DNA of 64,000 bases from Quadrisphaera granulorum (GTDB lineage: Bacteria > Actinomycetota > Actinomycetes > Actinomycetales > Quadrisphaeraceae), in assembly GCF_003149145.1 (NCBI RefSeq), contig NZ_QGDQ01000010.1:82839-146838 (forward strand). Direction: 5' to 3'. The notes beneath the pieces are model-generated. The model did not search any database, was not told where the DNA came from, and was given only the letters and a program-made list of their open reading frames with translations. Positions 17,066-25,317 of the stretch are shown piece after piece. Made by a program: the position numbers and the translations under genes. Positions within the stretch are counted from its first letter, which is position 1; each line of letters opens with the position of its first letter.

Positions 17066-18022
17066 CTAGCGAGAGGCGCTGGCGTCCGCGCTCGCCTGCG
17101 GCGCCGAGCCGGTCAGTGCCTGCGGTACTGAGGACGACGACGGGGACGACGGCGCCGCCGCGCCGTCTCCGACGGACGAGGTGTCGGTGGGGGCCGGCGC
17201 CGAGAGCGTCGAGGTCCCCGACCGCGACGACGAGCCGTTCACCGCACCGCTCGTCGAGCCAGTCGCTGCGGACGGCCCCGTCGAGGACTCGCTCGGCGCT
17301 GCACTCGACGGGGCCGTCGAGGACGCAGGGTCCGAGGCCCCCGCACCCGGCCCGGTGGAGCTGCCGTCCGGCCCGCCAGAGCCGGTGGAGGGCTGGCCGT
17401 CGGGAGACGGCGTGGCGGTGGCACTGCTGCTCTGGCCCTCACCCGGACCCACCAGCGAGCCGTCGGAGGCACCGGCACTGCCGGAGGGGCCAGTACTCCC
17501 GGAAGTGCCAGCGCTCCCGGAGCCGTCACCGGACGAGCCGCCCAGGGTGCGGCCGGAGCTGACGTCCAGCGCGCCGTCGTCGTAGCTGCCGTCATCGAGG
17601 ACGGCGGCAGGGTCGGTGGCCTCGACGCGCAGCCCCTTCGGGTCGAGCACGACGCCGGCGCCGGGCAGGATCGGCCCCTCGGGGTCGACGGCGGTCAGGG
17701 GAGCCTGGACCTCCACGACGGTCGCCAGGCGCGCCGCCTGGATGGAGCTGAAACGATTCCGCACCGCGCGGGACGCTTCCGCGGCGCCCGGCTGAGCTCC
17801 CGCGCCGGCGGCCTGCGCGCCGTCGGAGCCCTGCACGGCGGACCCTGCGGCGACCGATCCGCCGCCGGAGTTCGAGCCACCGCCCGGGACGAGAGCGTCG
17901 GGCACTCCGCCCAGCGAGATGGTCAGCGTGGCCGCGACGAGCAAGCCCGCCACCCCCAGGGCGATGCCCTCGGCGGGGTGCGCAAGGCGGAGGCCGGAGC
18001 CTCGTTTCGCCCGTCGACCCAC
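17066..18022 (-). CDS. Single-pass membrane or anchored Ser/Gly/Pro-rich protein
   Basis: A 318-residue protein of unknown family. A short basic N-terminus (GRRAKRGSGLRLAHPAEG) is followed by one hydrophobic segment, IALGVAGLLVAATLTISLGG, giving a signal-anchor topology with the rest outside. Residues of roughly 60-150 form a small domain with NRFSSIQAARLATVVEVQAP and a PILPGAGVVLDPKGLRVEA segment. The remainder is a Ser/Gly/Thr/Pro/Ala low-complexity tail of about 170 residues with no cysteine. I choose the GTG at 18022 because GGAGGAG lies just upstream; a GTG at 18070 lacks a ribosome site. The stalk-like tail suggests a cell-wall-spanning role. No enzymatic motif was found. Confidence 0.65.
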   Translation of the reverse strand: MGRRAKRGSGLRLAHPAEGIALGVAGLLVAATLTISLGGVPDALVPGGGSNSGGGSVAAGSAVQGSDGAQAAGAGAQPGAAEASRAVRNRFSSIQAARLATVVEVQAPLTAVDPEGPILPGAGVVLDPKGLRVEATDPAAVLDDGSYDDGALDVSSGRTLGGSSGDGSGSAGTSGSTGPSGSAGASDGSLVGPGEGQSSSATATPSPDGQPSTGSGGPDGSSTGPGAGASDPASSTAPSSAAPSESSTGPSAATGSTSGAVNGSSSRSGTSTLSAPAPTDTSSVGDGAAAPSSPSSSSVPQALTGSAPQASADASASR

Positions 18023-18220
18023 CGTGCTCCTCCGCGTCGCCACCGCGCGGGCGGTCGCCGCGCTGCGCACCCACGGTAGTCAGCAGATGCGCACCCCAGC
18101 GGAAGTTCACCGGATCGGCGCCGGTCGCGGCGGAGTGTCGCCCTGACTAGCGTGGCGCTCTGCAGCGGGTGCGAGCGCCCGCGCGGCCCACCGAGCCCGC
18201 CCCTCCCGGAGGAGTCACAC

Positions 18221-18640
18221 GTGCGCATGTCCCACCTGCCGGCCCGCATCGCCAGCGGCGCTTACATTCTCAACTCGGGCCTGTCCAAGCGGAACGCCTC
18301 ACCGGAGACGGCGGCTGGTCTGCACGGCTTCGCGACCACTGCCTACCCGTTCCTGCAGCAGGTGGAGGCCCAGAAGTTCGTCAAGGCGCTCTCCACCGCG
18401 GAGATCGCACTCGGCGCGGCGCTGCTGGTGCCGTTCGTGCCCACGCGTCTGGCCGCCGCCGGTCTGGCGGCGTTCAGCGGTGGCCTGCTGGGGCTCTACC
18501 TGCGGGTGCCGGGCATGCGCGAGCCGGGCAGCCTGCGCTGGACCGAGCAGGGCCAGGCCATCGCGAAGGACGTCTTCCTCGCCGGCATCGCCGGCACCCT
18601 TCTGGCAGACACCGATCGACGTGCGAAGGACGCCTCGTGA
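18221..18640 (+). CDS. Small membrane protein, DoxX-like
   Basis: A 139-residue protein with several hydrophobic segments: SGAYILNSGLSK near the N-terminus, IALGAALLVPFVPTRLAAAG, AAFSGGLLGLYLRVPGM and DVFLAGIAGTLLAD. The pattern of four short helices and the GAYILNSGLxK start resemble DoxX-like proteins common in actinobacteria. The exact function of these is unclear; some are linked to redox or stress. GGAGGAG at 18208-18214 precedes the GTG at 18221 by six bases, which decides the start over the ATG at 18227. The CsbD gene follows after 35 bases, making a stress-type operon plausible. Confidence 0.7.
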   Translation: MRMSHLPARIASGAYILNSGLSKRNASPETAAGLHGFATTAYPFLQQVEAQKFVKALSTAEIALGAALLVPFVPTRLAAAGLAAFSGGLLGLYLRVPGMREPGSLRWTEQGQAIAKDVFLAGIAGTLLADTDRRAKDAS

Positions 18641-18675
18641 GCTGAGGATCGGAGCACCCCACGGAAGGAGGGCGC

Positions 18676-18849
18676 ATGTCCGCCATCGACAAGGTCAAGA
18701 ATGCCGCTCAGGAGGCCGCCGGCAAGGTCAAGGAGGCGGTCGGTGAGAAGTCCGGCAACCGAGACCTGCAGGCCGAGGGCCAGCGCGACCAGGTCGCCGG
18801 TGACCTGAAGCAGCGCGGCGAGCACGTCAAGGACGCGTTCACGCGCTGA
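18676..18849 (+). CDS. CsbD-like general stress protein
   Basis: A 57-residue hydrophilic, helical protein: MSAIDKVKNAAQEAAGKVKE followed by AVGEKSGNRDLQAEG and GDLKQRGEHVKDAF. The KVKNAAxEAAGKVKEAxGxxxGNxxLxAEG pattern is the CsbD-family signature. Members accumulate in the sigma-B type general stress response; their molecular function is not known. AAGGAGG lies seven bases before the ATG. It forms a probable pair with the DoxX-like gene upstream and ends at a strong hairpin terminator. It belongs to a run of stress-associated genes extending to 20.6 kb. Confidence 0.9.
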   Translation: MSAIDKVKNAAQEAAGKVKEAVGEKSGNRDLQAEGQRDQVAGDLKQRGEHVKDAFTR

Positions 18850-18860
18850 CATCTCAGGCC

Positions 18861-18900
18861 GCTGAGGGCGCCCACTCCGAACGGGGTGGGCGCCCTCAGC
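18861..18900 (+). terminator. Hairpin terminator after the CsbD gene
   Basis: Arms of 18 bases (GCTGAGGGCGCCCACTCC and its complement at 18883-18900) with one mismatch and a four-base loop, starting 12 bases after the CsbD stop. Confidence 0.85.
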
Positions 18901-19116
18901 ACGTCCGGGCCGGGTCCAGTGCGTCCCCGCGCGGCTCATGCGTGATCGGTTCGCGGTGAGGGGCACGCGCTGCAACCGTGGAGCCACGTCGGGTGGCGCC
19001 GCAGAACCCTGGTGGTCCCGACGCGGGAACGGTGAATGTCGCCGTCTCCACCCGGTCGGCGTTCGCCCCGACGCCCTGTGGCGCCATTCGCCGGCCGGTG
19101 GCTCCGAGGAGGATCC

Positions 19117-20103
19117 ATGGCCAGCGGAAGCAGCTTCGACGTCGACACCCTGCGACGGGCCACCGTCGTCGCCTCAGACAGCTCCAAGATCGGCAGGGTC
19201 GGCGAGGTCTACCTCGACGACGCCACCGACAAGCCCGAGTGGGTCACCGTACGCACCGGTCTGTTCGGCACCTCCGAGACGTTCGTGCCGCTCGCCGGCG
19301 CGACGTCGGAGGGTGACGACCTGCGGGTGCCGCACACCAAGGACGTCGTCAAGGACGCCCCGCGCACGGACGCCGACGGCGAGCTGACCCCCGAGGAGGA
19401 GCAGCGGCTGTACCGCCACTACGGGATGGCCGACGACACGACGGCGAGGACGACGGCTGAGACCACGGCTGAGACCACGGCGGGGACCACGGGCGCCGAG
19501 CACCTGCGAGGTGAGGGCGCTGGCTACGCGGACGGGTCGGGCCAGCACCGCGGCGAGTACGAGGGCCTCGACGAGCTCGGGGCCGCCCAGGGCACCGCGG
19601 GCACCGGCACGGGGACGGCCAGAGACACAGGCGCGGGCATAGGCACGACCGGCCCCAGGTCAGCGCGGGGTCACGACACCTCCGGCCCGAGCACCGACGA
19701 CGCGATGACCCGCTCCGAGGAGCGGATGCACGTCGCCACCGAGCGCCGGGAATCCGGCCGCGCCCGTCTGCGCAAGCACGTCGTCACCGAGACGCAGACC
19801 CGGCAGGTGCCCACCAGCCACGAGGAGGTCACGCTCGAGCGCGAGCCGATCACCGCTGGCAACCGCGAGTCGGCGACGTCCGGGCCGGAGCTCAGCGAGG
19901 AGGAGCACGAGGTGGTGCTCCACGAGGAGGTGCCGGTGGTCTCCACCACCGTGGAGCCCGTCGAGAGGGTCCGCGTGGGCACCGAGGAGGTGCGCGAGGA
20001 GCGCCCTGTCTCCGCTGACGTCCGCAAGGAGGAGATCGACCTCGACGCCGACGCTCCCCGCGCCGAAGCCGGCCGCGCGGACACCCGTCGCGACCGCCGC
20101 TGA
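19117..20103 (+). CDS. PRC-barrel and DUF2382 domain stress protein
   Basis: A 328-residue cytoplasmic protein. The N-terminal PRC barrel (about residues 5-85) contains SSKIGRVGEVYLDDATDKPE and WVTVRTGLFGTSETFVPLAG. A low-complexity Thr/Gly/Ala linker with TTAETTAETTAGTT repeats and a Gly-rich stretch follows. A C-terminal DUF2382 domain runs from about residue 205, with RSEERMHVATERRESGRARL, then EEVTLEREPI and VERVRVGTEEVREERPVSAD. This PRC-DUF2382 architecture is common in actinobacteria and Deinococcus and is linked to stress; its biochemical role is unknown. The ATG at 19117 has GAGGAGG close upstream. A second DUF2382 gene follows after 47 bases and probably belongs to the same transcript. 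Confidence 0.88.
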   Translation: MASGSSFDVDTLRRATVVASDSSKIGRVGEVYLDDATDKPEWVTVRTGLFGTSETFVPLAGATSEGDDLRVPHTKDVVKDAPRTDADGELTPEEEQRLYRHYGMADDTTARTTAETTAETTAGTTGAEHLRGEGAGYADGSGQHRGEYEGLDELGAAQGTAGTGTGTARDTGAGIGTTGPRSARGHDTSGPSTDDAMTRSEERMHVATERRESGRARLRKHVVTETQTRQVPTSHEEVTLEREPITAGNRESATSGPELSEEEHEVVLHEEVPVVSTTVEPVERVRVGTEEVREERPVSADVRKEEIDLDADAPRAEAGRADTRRDRR

Positions 20104-20150
20104 GCCCCGCTGACCACGAGACCGAGAACGCGTCTCGCCGGCGGCTCCCC

Positions 20151-20606
20151 GTGACAGCCCCCCACGATCCAGGCGACTCCGGTGACTTCGATGACTCAGC
20201 CGAGGTCGTGCTGTCGGCCGAGGGCATCCACCTCGCGGTGCGGCGCGTGCCCCGTGAGCGCGTGCGGGTGCGGCGGGAGGTCGTCACCGAGGAGGTGCTC
20301 CTGCGGGTGGAGGTGCGCCGGGAGGTGCTCCGCGTCGAGCGGGAGCCGGTAGAGGACTCCACCGTCGGGGTCGGTGGGGCGCCGCCGGCCCCGTCGGTGG
20401 AGCTCGTGCTGTCCGAGGAGCGGCCGGTGGTGCACCTGGAGGTGGTCCCGTACGAGCGGGTCCGCGTCGGGGTGAGGTCCGTGCCGGGCACCGCCACCGT
20501 CACGACGCCCCGCCGGCGTGAGGTCGTCGACATCAGCACCGACGACGCCGGCACCGACGAGACCGACGCAGACCCGGCCGGCACGGACCCGACGAGTGAA
20601 CCGTGA
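20151..20606 (+). CDS. Stand-alone DUF2382 protein
   Basis: A 151-residue acidic protein made of repeated charged beta-strand units: SAEGIHLAVRRVPRERVRVR, EVLLRVEVRREVLRVEREPV and VHLEVVPYERVRVGVRSVPG, followed by a Thr/Asp-rich tail. The alternating Val/Arg/Glu pattern is that of the DUF2382 domain, and it is a divergent copy of the C-terminal domain of the preceding protein. The GTG at 20151 is taken because it opens the acidic leader TAPHDPGDSGDFDD; the ribosome site is weak, consistent with translational coupling to the gene before it. It is convergent with kup. Likely part of the stress group; no catalytic function is apparent. Confidence 0.75.
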   Translation: MTAPHDPGDSGDFDDSAEVVLSAEGIHLAVRRVPRERVRVRREVVTEEVLLRVEVRREVLRVEREPVEDSTVGVGGAPPAPSVELVLSEERPVVHLEVVPYERVRVGVRSVPGTATVTTPRRREVVDISTDDAGTDETDADPAGTDPTSEP

Positions 20607-20640
20607 GCCCCGGCCCAGCGAGAACCCCGCCGAGGCGGTG

Positions 20641-22713
20641 TCAGACCTCGATGCGCGAGCCCATCACCACGGTGCGGGCCGCGGGCAGGTCGAAGGAGCG
20701 GGCCGCGTCGGTGGTGAGCCGCGCGGTAGCGGTGAACAGGCCCCGCTGCCAGCGCGGCAGGTGCACCTGGGGCACTCCGTGGCCGTCGCCGTCGTCGTCC
20801 CCGGAGGCCCTGCGCAGTTCGATGGTGGACAGGAACCACGAGGCGCCCTCGAGGTCGAGGTCGAGGCCCTCACGCTCCCGCAGCACCGCGAGCGCGTCGG
20901 GCACGTCGGTGCGCTGCATGTAGCCGAAGCGGAGCACCACCTGCAGGGGGTCGCCGGGGCGGCCGGGTCGGCCGGGGGCCTCTTCGTGGCCGGCGTCGTC
21001 GTGAGGCGGAGGGAGCACTCGGGCGACCTCGTCCAGGGGCACGTAGGGAGACTGCGCGGTCTCCACCGCCACGAGCACCACCTGCTCGTGCAGCACGTGG
21101 AGGTGCTCCACGGTGGCGCGCATGGCCAGCGGGGCGGTGCTGGTGCCGTCGTCGGAGGCGCGGTTGAGGTAGATGGCAGTGCCGGGCACCCGGGCCACGC
21201 CCGCCTCGTGCACCTGGGTGAGCAGAGCCGAGAGCGGCCCCTCGTGGTGGGTGCGCAGGCGGGTGACCACCACGCGGCCACGCGCCCACGTGCTCATGAC
21301 GGTGAACAGCGCCGCGCCGATGACCAGCGGCACCCAGGCACCGTGGGCGAGCTTGCTCAGGCCCGCGGCGAGGAACAGGAGCATGAGCAGCGCCATCGCA
21401 CCGCCGCCGAGGTAGACCACCGGCCGCGGCCAGGACCACTGGTGCGCCGCCACCACCGTGATGATCGAGGTGGTGATGAGGATGGTGCCGGTCACCGACA
21501 TCCCGTACGCGAAGGCCAGCGCCGCCGACGACTCGAAGGCCGCGACGAGCAGCACCACGGCCACCATGAGCGCCCAGTTCACCCACGGCACGTAGATCTG
21601 GCCGATGGTGTGCGCGGACGTGTGGGTGATCCGCAGCCGCGGCAGGTAGCCCAGCCGCACCGCCTGCCGCACGGCCGAGAACGCGCCGGTGATGACGGCC
21701 TGGGAGGCGATGACGGTGGCCGCCGTGGCGAGCACGACGACGGGCAGCAGCGCCCAGGAGGGCATCGACCTGAAGAACGGGGCTGTCACCGGACCGTCGG
21801 CAGACAGGTCGCCCAGGAGCAGCGCACCCTGGCCGGCGTAGGAGAGCAGCAGGGCCGGGTAGACGAGGAACAGCCACGCCCGCGAGATGGCGGGGCGGCC
21901 GAAGTGGCCGAGGTCGGCGTAGAGGGCTTCGGCGCCGGTCACCGACAGCACGACGGTCGCGAGCGCGAAGAACGCGATGCCCGGCTCGGCCAGGAAGAAC
22001 CCGACCGCGTACGTGGGCGAGAGGGCCCGCAGCACGCCGGGGTTGCCGACCACCTGGGCCAGACCGGCGACGCCGATCACCGTGAACCACAGGGCCATGA
22101 CGGGTCCGAACGCCGCGCCGACCTTGGCGGTACCGAACCGCTGCACCGCGAACAGCACCACGATGATCACCATGGTGACCGGGACGACGAAGGCCTTGAG
22201 GCCCGGGTTGACCACCTCCATGCCCTCGACGGCCGAGAGCACGGACACCGCAGGAGTGATCATGCTGTCGGCGAGGAACAGCGACGCCCCGGCGATGCCG
22301 GCCGCCGTGAGGCCCGCCACGAGGCGCGGGGAGAGCCTGCTGCCGTCGCGGCCGCGCCGGCCGAGCAGCGTGATCAGCGACATGAGGCCGCCCTCGCCGT
22401 GGTTGTCGGCGCGCAGCACCACGCCCACGTAGAGCACGGTCACCACCAGGGTCACCGACCAGAACACCATCGAGACGAGCCCGAGCACGTTGTCGGCGCT
22501 CAGCGGCACCGGATGGGGGTCGTCGGGGCTGAAGAGCGTCTGGATCGTGTAGATGGGGCTGGTGCCGATGTCGCCGAACACCACCCCCAGGGCGCCGAGC
22601 ACGAGAGCGCTGCGGCCGGGGCCGTGCAGGCGCTCCCCGGACAGGCCGTGGGTGGCGGCGCGGTCCGTGCCCGAGGGGGCGGGGACCGCAGCGGCCGACG
22701 CGGAGGTGGTCAC
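20641..22713 (-). CDS. kup: Low-affinity potassium uptake protein Kup/TrkD
   Basis: A 690-residue KUP-family K+/H+ symporter. After a hydrophilic leader, SALVLGALGVVFGDIGTSPI is the family's first transmembrane signature, followed by YTIQTLFSPDDPHPVPLSAD and VLRADNHGEGGLMSLITLL. About twelve membrane segments extend to residue 450, and a soluble C-terminal region of about 200 residues follows. It imports potassium across the cytoplasmic membrane. The GTG at 22713 is the only sensible start; GAGGAGG lies about 15 bases upstream, which is long. The gene is codirectional with the cardiolipin synthase downstream of its promoter side (104-base gap) and convergent with the DUF2382 gene. Confidence 0.95.
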   Translation of the reverse strand: MTTSASAAAVPAPSGTDRAATHGLSGERLHGPGRSALVLGALGVVFGDIGTSPIYTIQTLFSPDDPHPVPLSADNVLGLVSMVFWSVTLVVTVLYVGVVLRADNHGEGGLMSLITLLGRRGRDGSRLSPRLVAGLTAAGIAGASLFLADSMITPAVSVLSAVEGMEVVNPGLKAFVVPVTMVIIVVLFAVQRFGTAKVGAAFGPVMALWFTVIGVAGLAQVVGNPGVLRALSPTYAVGFFLAEPGIAFFALATVVLSVTGAEALYADLGHFGRPAISRAWLFLVYPALLLSYAGQGALLLGDLSADGPVTAPFFRSMPSWALLPVVVLATAATVIASQAVITGAFSAVRQAVRLGYLPRLRITHTSAHTIGQIYVPWVNWALMVAVVLLVAAFESSAALAFAYGMSVTGTILITTSIITVVAAHQWSWPRPVVYLGGGAMALLMLLFLAAGLSKLAHGAWVPLVIGAALFTVMSTWARGRVVVTRLRTHHEGPLSALLTQVHEAGVARVPGTAIYLNRASDDGTSTAPLAMRATVEHLHVLHEQVVLVAVETAQSPYVPLDEVARVLPPPHDDAGHEEAPGRPGRPGDPLQVVLRFGYMQRTDVPDALAVLREREGLDLDLEGASWFLSTIELRRASGDDDGDGHGVPQVHLPRWQRGLFTATARLTTDAARSFDLPAARTVVMGSRIEV

Positions 22714-22817
22714 GATCTGCCAGTCAACTCCTCCTCGGGCCCCTCGCGCACGGTCTTGACGGTCTCCTGACCCTGCCCCGCTCGATCAGACCAGCGCCCG
22801 ATCCGACCAGCGCTGAT

Positions 22818-24320
22818 TCAGACCAGCGCGCTGGCCAGGCGGGCGAGCCCGTCGGCGGTGCGGGCGACGAGGTCGCGCCGTCCCCACTCGGCGGAGGTGA
22901 GTTCGCGACTGCGGGAGCGGTAGAGGTCCTCCACGGACCGAAGCTGCCGGGAGAAGTCGGCGCCCCGCACGAGCACGGTCACCTCGAGGTTGAGCTCGAA
23001 GGAGCGCATGTCGAGGTTGGAGGAGCCGATGACGCCGATCTCGTCGTCCACGGACAGGGTCTTGGCGTGCAGCACGAACGGCGGCGGGTACATGAAGATC
23101 CGCACGCCGGAGCGCAGCAGCGCGTCGTAGTAGCTGCGCTGGGCGTGGTGCACGAGGGCTTGGTCGCCGCGCTCGGAGACGAACAGCTGCACGTCCAGGC
23201 CGCGCTCGGCGGCGCTGCGCATGGCCAGCAGCAGAGACTCGTCGGGCACGAAGTACGGGCTGACCACCACCGCCCGCTCCTGCGCCGCGTGCAGCAGCGA
23301 CACGAACAGGCGCAGGTTGTTCTCCTGCTCGTACCCGGGGCCGCTGGGCACCACCTGCGCCTGCAGCGCACGGCGCGCGTCCGGGGCGGGCGGCACGTCG
23401 GTGCGCAGCCTGTCGTCGAGCAGCTCCCCCGTCTCGGAGAACCAGTCCGCGACGAAGACGGCGTCGAGCGCGGTGACGACAGGCCCCTCGAACCGGGCCA
23501 TGACGTCCACCCAGCGGCGCCCCTTGCGGCGGTTGCTGCGCTTGCCGTAGGCGGCGTCGACGACGTTCTGACTACCGGTGAACGCGACGGCACCGTCCAC
23601 CACGAGCAGCTTGCGGTGGTTGCGCAGGTCGATGCGCAGGGGCTCGGGTGTGGTGGGGAACACCGGCAGCATCCGCCGCCACAGCACCCCGGAGCTCTGC
23701 AACCGGCGCACCATCGCCCGATACCCCTTGACCCGCAGGCTCGCCAGGTGGTCGAACAGCACCCTCACCACGACGCCGCGGGCCGCCGCCCGCTCCAGCG
23801 CCGCGAAGAACGGCTCGGTGGTCTCGTCGAGGGCCAGGATGTAGAACTCGGCGTGCACGGAGTGCTGCGCGGCCTCCACCTCGGCGGTCATCGCCCACAG
23901 CGAGCCGACGTAGTCCTCCAGCAGGTCGGCGGTGTTCCCGGACAGCACCGGCATGGCGCCGAGACGCCGGTTCATGGCGTGGATGGTGCGCAGTACCGGC
24001 AGCTGCTCGTGCTCCGGCGTGAGGTGCACGGGCCGCTGGGCGGTGGTGCGTTCCAGCACCAGCTCGTCGAAGCGGCGCTGCTTCTCGCGCCGAGCGCGCG
24101 GCAGCTTGGGGCTGCCGATGAGCAGGAACGCCAGCAGCCCCAGGTAGGGGATGAGGACGACGGCGAGCACCCAGCCGAGCGCGGCCGAGGGCCGACGGTC
24201 GTTGGCGATGACGGCCGCGACCACCAGCCCGACGAGCACGCCGACGGCCACGACGAGCCACACCGCCCACTCGGGCAGGGAGTCGGGCAGGACCTCCGAG
24301 ATCGGCAGCACGGACACCAC
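22818..24320 (-). CDS. cls: Cardiolipin synthase, phospholipase D type
   Basis: A 500-residue membrane enzyme that condenses phosphatidylglycerol molecules to cardiolipin. Two N-terminal membrane helices (VWLVVAVGVLVGLVVAAVIA and LGWVLAVVLIPYLGLLAFLL) are followed by two PLD catalytic modules: NHRKLLVVDGAVAFTGSQNV (HxKxxxxD, about residue 235) and VLHAKTLSVDDEIGVIGSSN (about residue 420). Length and topology fit bacterial ClsA-type enzymes. The GTG at 24320 has GAGGTGGA upstream. The gene precedes kup in the same direction and is followed, on its 5' side, by a run of short CCAGCGCCGGACAG-like repeats in the intergenic gap. Confidence 0.93.
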   Translation of the reverse strand: MVSVLPISEVLPDSLPEWAVWLVVAVGVLVGLVVAAVIANDRRPSAALGWVLAVVLIPYLGLLAFLLIGSPKLPRARREKQRRFDELVLERTTAQRPVHLTPEHEQLPVLRTIHAMNRRLGAMPVLSGNTADLLEDYVGSLWAMTAEVEAAQHSVHAEFYILALDETTEPFFAALERAAARGVVVRVLFDHLASLRVKGYRAMVRRLQSSGVLWRRMLPVFPTTPEPLRIDLRNHRKLLVVDGAVAFTGSQNVVDAAYGKRSNRRKGRRWVDVMARFEGPVVTALDAVFVADWFSETGELLDDRLRTDVPPAPDARRALQAQVVPSGPGYEQENNLRLFVSLLHAAQERAVVVSPYFVPDESLLLAMRSAAERGLDVQLFVSERGDQALVHHAQRSYYDALLRSGVRIFMYPPPFVLHAKTLSVDDEIGVIGSSNLDMRSFELNLEVTVLVRGADFSRQLRSVEDLYRSRSRELTSAEWGRRDLVARTADGLARLASALV

Positions 24321-24405
24321 TCCACCTCATCCAGCCGGTGCGAGACAGCCCAGTGCCGGACAGCCAGTGCCGGACAGCCAGCGCCGGACAGCCAGCGCGG
24401 TGCTG

Positions 24406-25317
24406 CTAGGCGAGGCGTTCCCGGACGATCCGCAGCGCGGCCTTCGACTCCGGCAGGAAGGGCACGGCGGCGAAGACGTGGAACGCGCCGGTGAACTCCG
24501 CGTGCCGCAGGTCCGCTCCCGCGGCCTCGGCCCGGTCGGCGAAGTCGCGGCAGTCGGCGAGGAACAGGTCGTGCGTGCCGATGAGCACGGTGGTGGGCGG
24601 CAGGGCTGCGAGGTCACCGTGCAGTGGGCTGACCCGGGGGTCGTCGAGCGGCAGGTTCCCCGCCCAGGCCCGGCCCGCCCACTGCAGACCGGGGACCGCC
24701 AGGCTCGGGTCGACCCTGTCCACCGCGGGGATCCCCGGGTTGTCCGTGCTCACGTCGAGCCACGGCGAGAAGAGCACCGCGTGCGCGACGATCCCCTGCC
24801 CGGCCAGCTGGAGCGCCACCGCCGCGGCGAGCCCACCACCGGCGGAGTCTCCGGCCACCACCACCGCACCGCCCGCCTCCTGCGCGGCGTCGCGGACGAA
24901 CCGGACCGCCCAGTCCACCTCGGTCTCCGCGGTGGTCTGCGGGGCCAGTCGGTAGGCGGGCACGAGCACCCGGGCGTGGTTCTGGAGGGCGAGGGCAGCC
25001 ACGAGGTCCCACTGCTCGGTCACCATGGGGTTGATGTAGGCCCCGCCGTGGAAGTAGACGATCGTCGTCGTCCTCGGTCCCTTCCTCGGGACAACGGCGA
25101 CGACGTCGCGCTCCTCGTGCGACGACCGCGTGGTCACCACGGACCTCAGCACGCGCCTCGGCGGCGGCGCCTCACCGGCCGCCACGTTGACGAGTCGGTC
25201 CGCCTGAGTGGCCTCGACGCTCATCAGGGTCCGCTTGACCCCGCGCCGCCGCAGCACCACGTGCGCGACCCACCGCAGCAGTGAGGGACGGCTCCAGGTG
25301 GATCTGCTGACGCTCAT
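24406..25317 (-). CDS. Alpha/beta hydrolase, HSL-type esterase
   Basis: A 303-residue esterase of the hormone-sensitive-lipase group (bacterial family IV). The oxyanion motif is VYFHGGAYINPM, the nucleophile elbow GDSAGGGLAAAVALQLA, the acid position lies in IGTHDLFLADCRDF, and the catalytic His is in TGAFHVFAAVPF. The enzyme should cleave short-chain esters in the cytosol. The ATG at 25317 overlaps the stop of the upstream aldehyde dehydrogenase (ATGA). It is the last gene of a four-gene unit (amine oxidase, SRPBCC protein, aldehyde dehydrogenase, esterase) divergent from a TetR regulator. Substrate unknown. Confidence 0.85.
   Translation of the reverse strand: MSVSRSTWSRPSLLRWVAHVVLRRRGVKRTLMSVEATQADRLVNVAAGEAPPPRRVLRSVVTTRSSHEERDVVAVVPRKGPRTTTIVYFHGGAYINPMVTEQWDLVAALALQNHARVLVPAYRLAPQTTAETEVDWAVRFVRDAAQEAGGAVVVAGDSAGGGLAAAVALQLAGQGIVAHAVLFSPWLDVSTDNPGIPAVDRVDPSLAVPGLQWAGRAWAGNLPLDDPRVSPLHGDLAALPPTTVLIGTHDLFLADCRDFADRAEAAGADLRHAEFTGAFHVFAAVPFLPESKAALRIVRERLA

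Noticed and set aside
20518..22770. 750-residue forward frame opposite kup
   Set aside because: Antisense artefact rich in His/Arg/Gly; kup has all family signatures.
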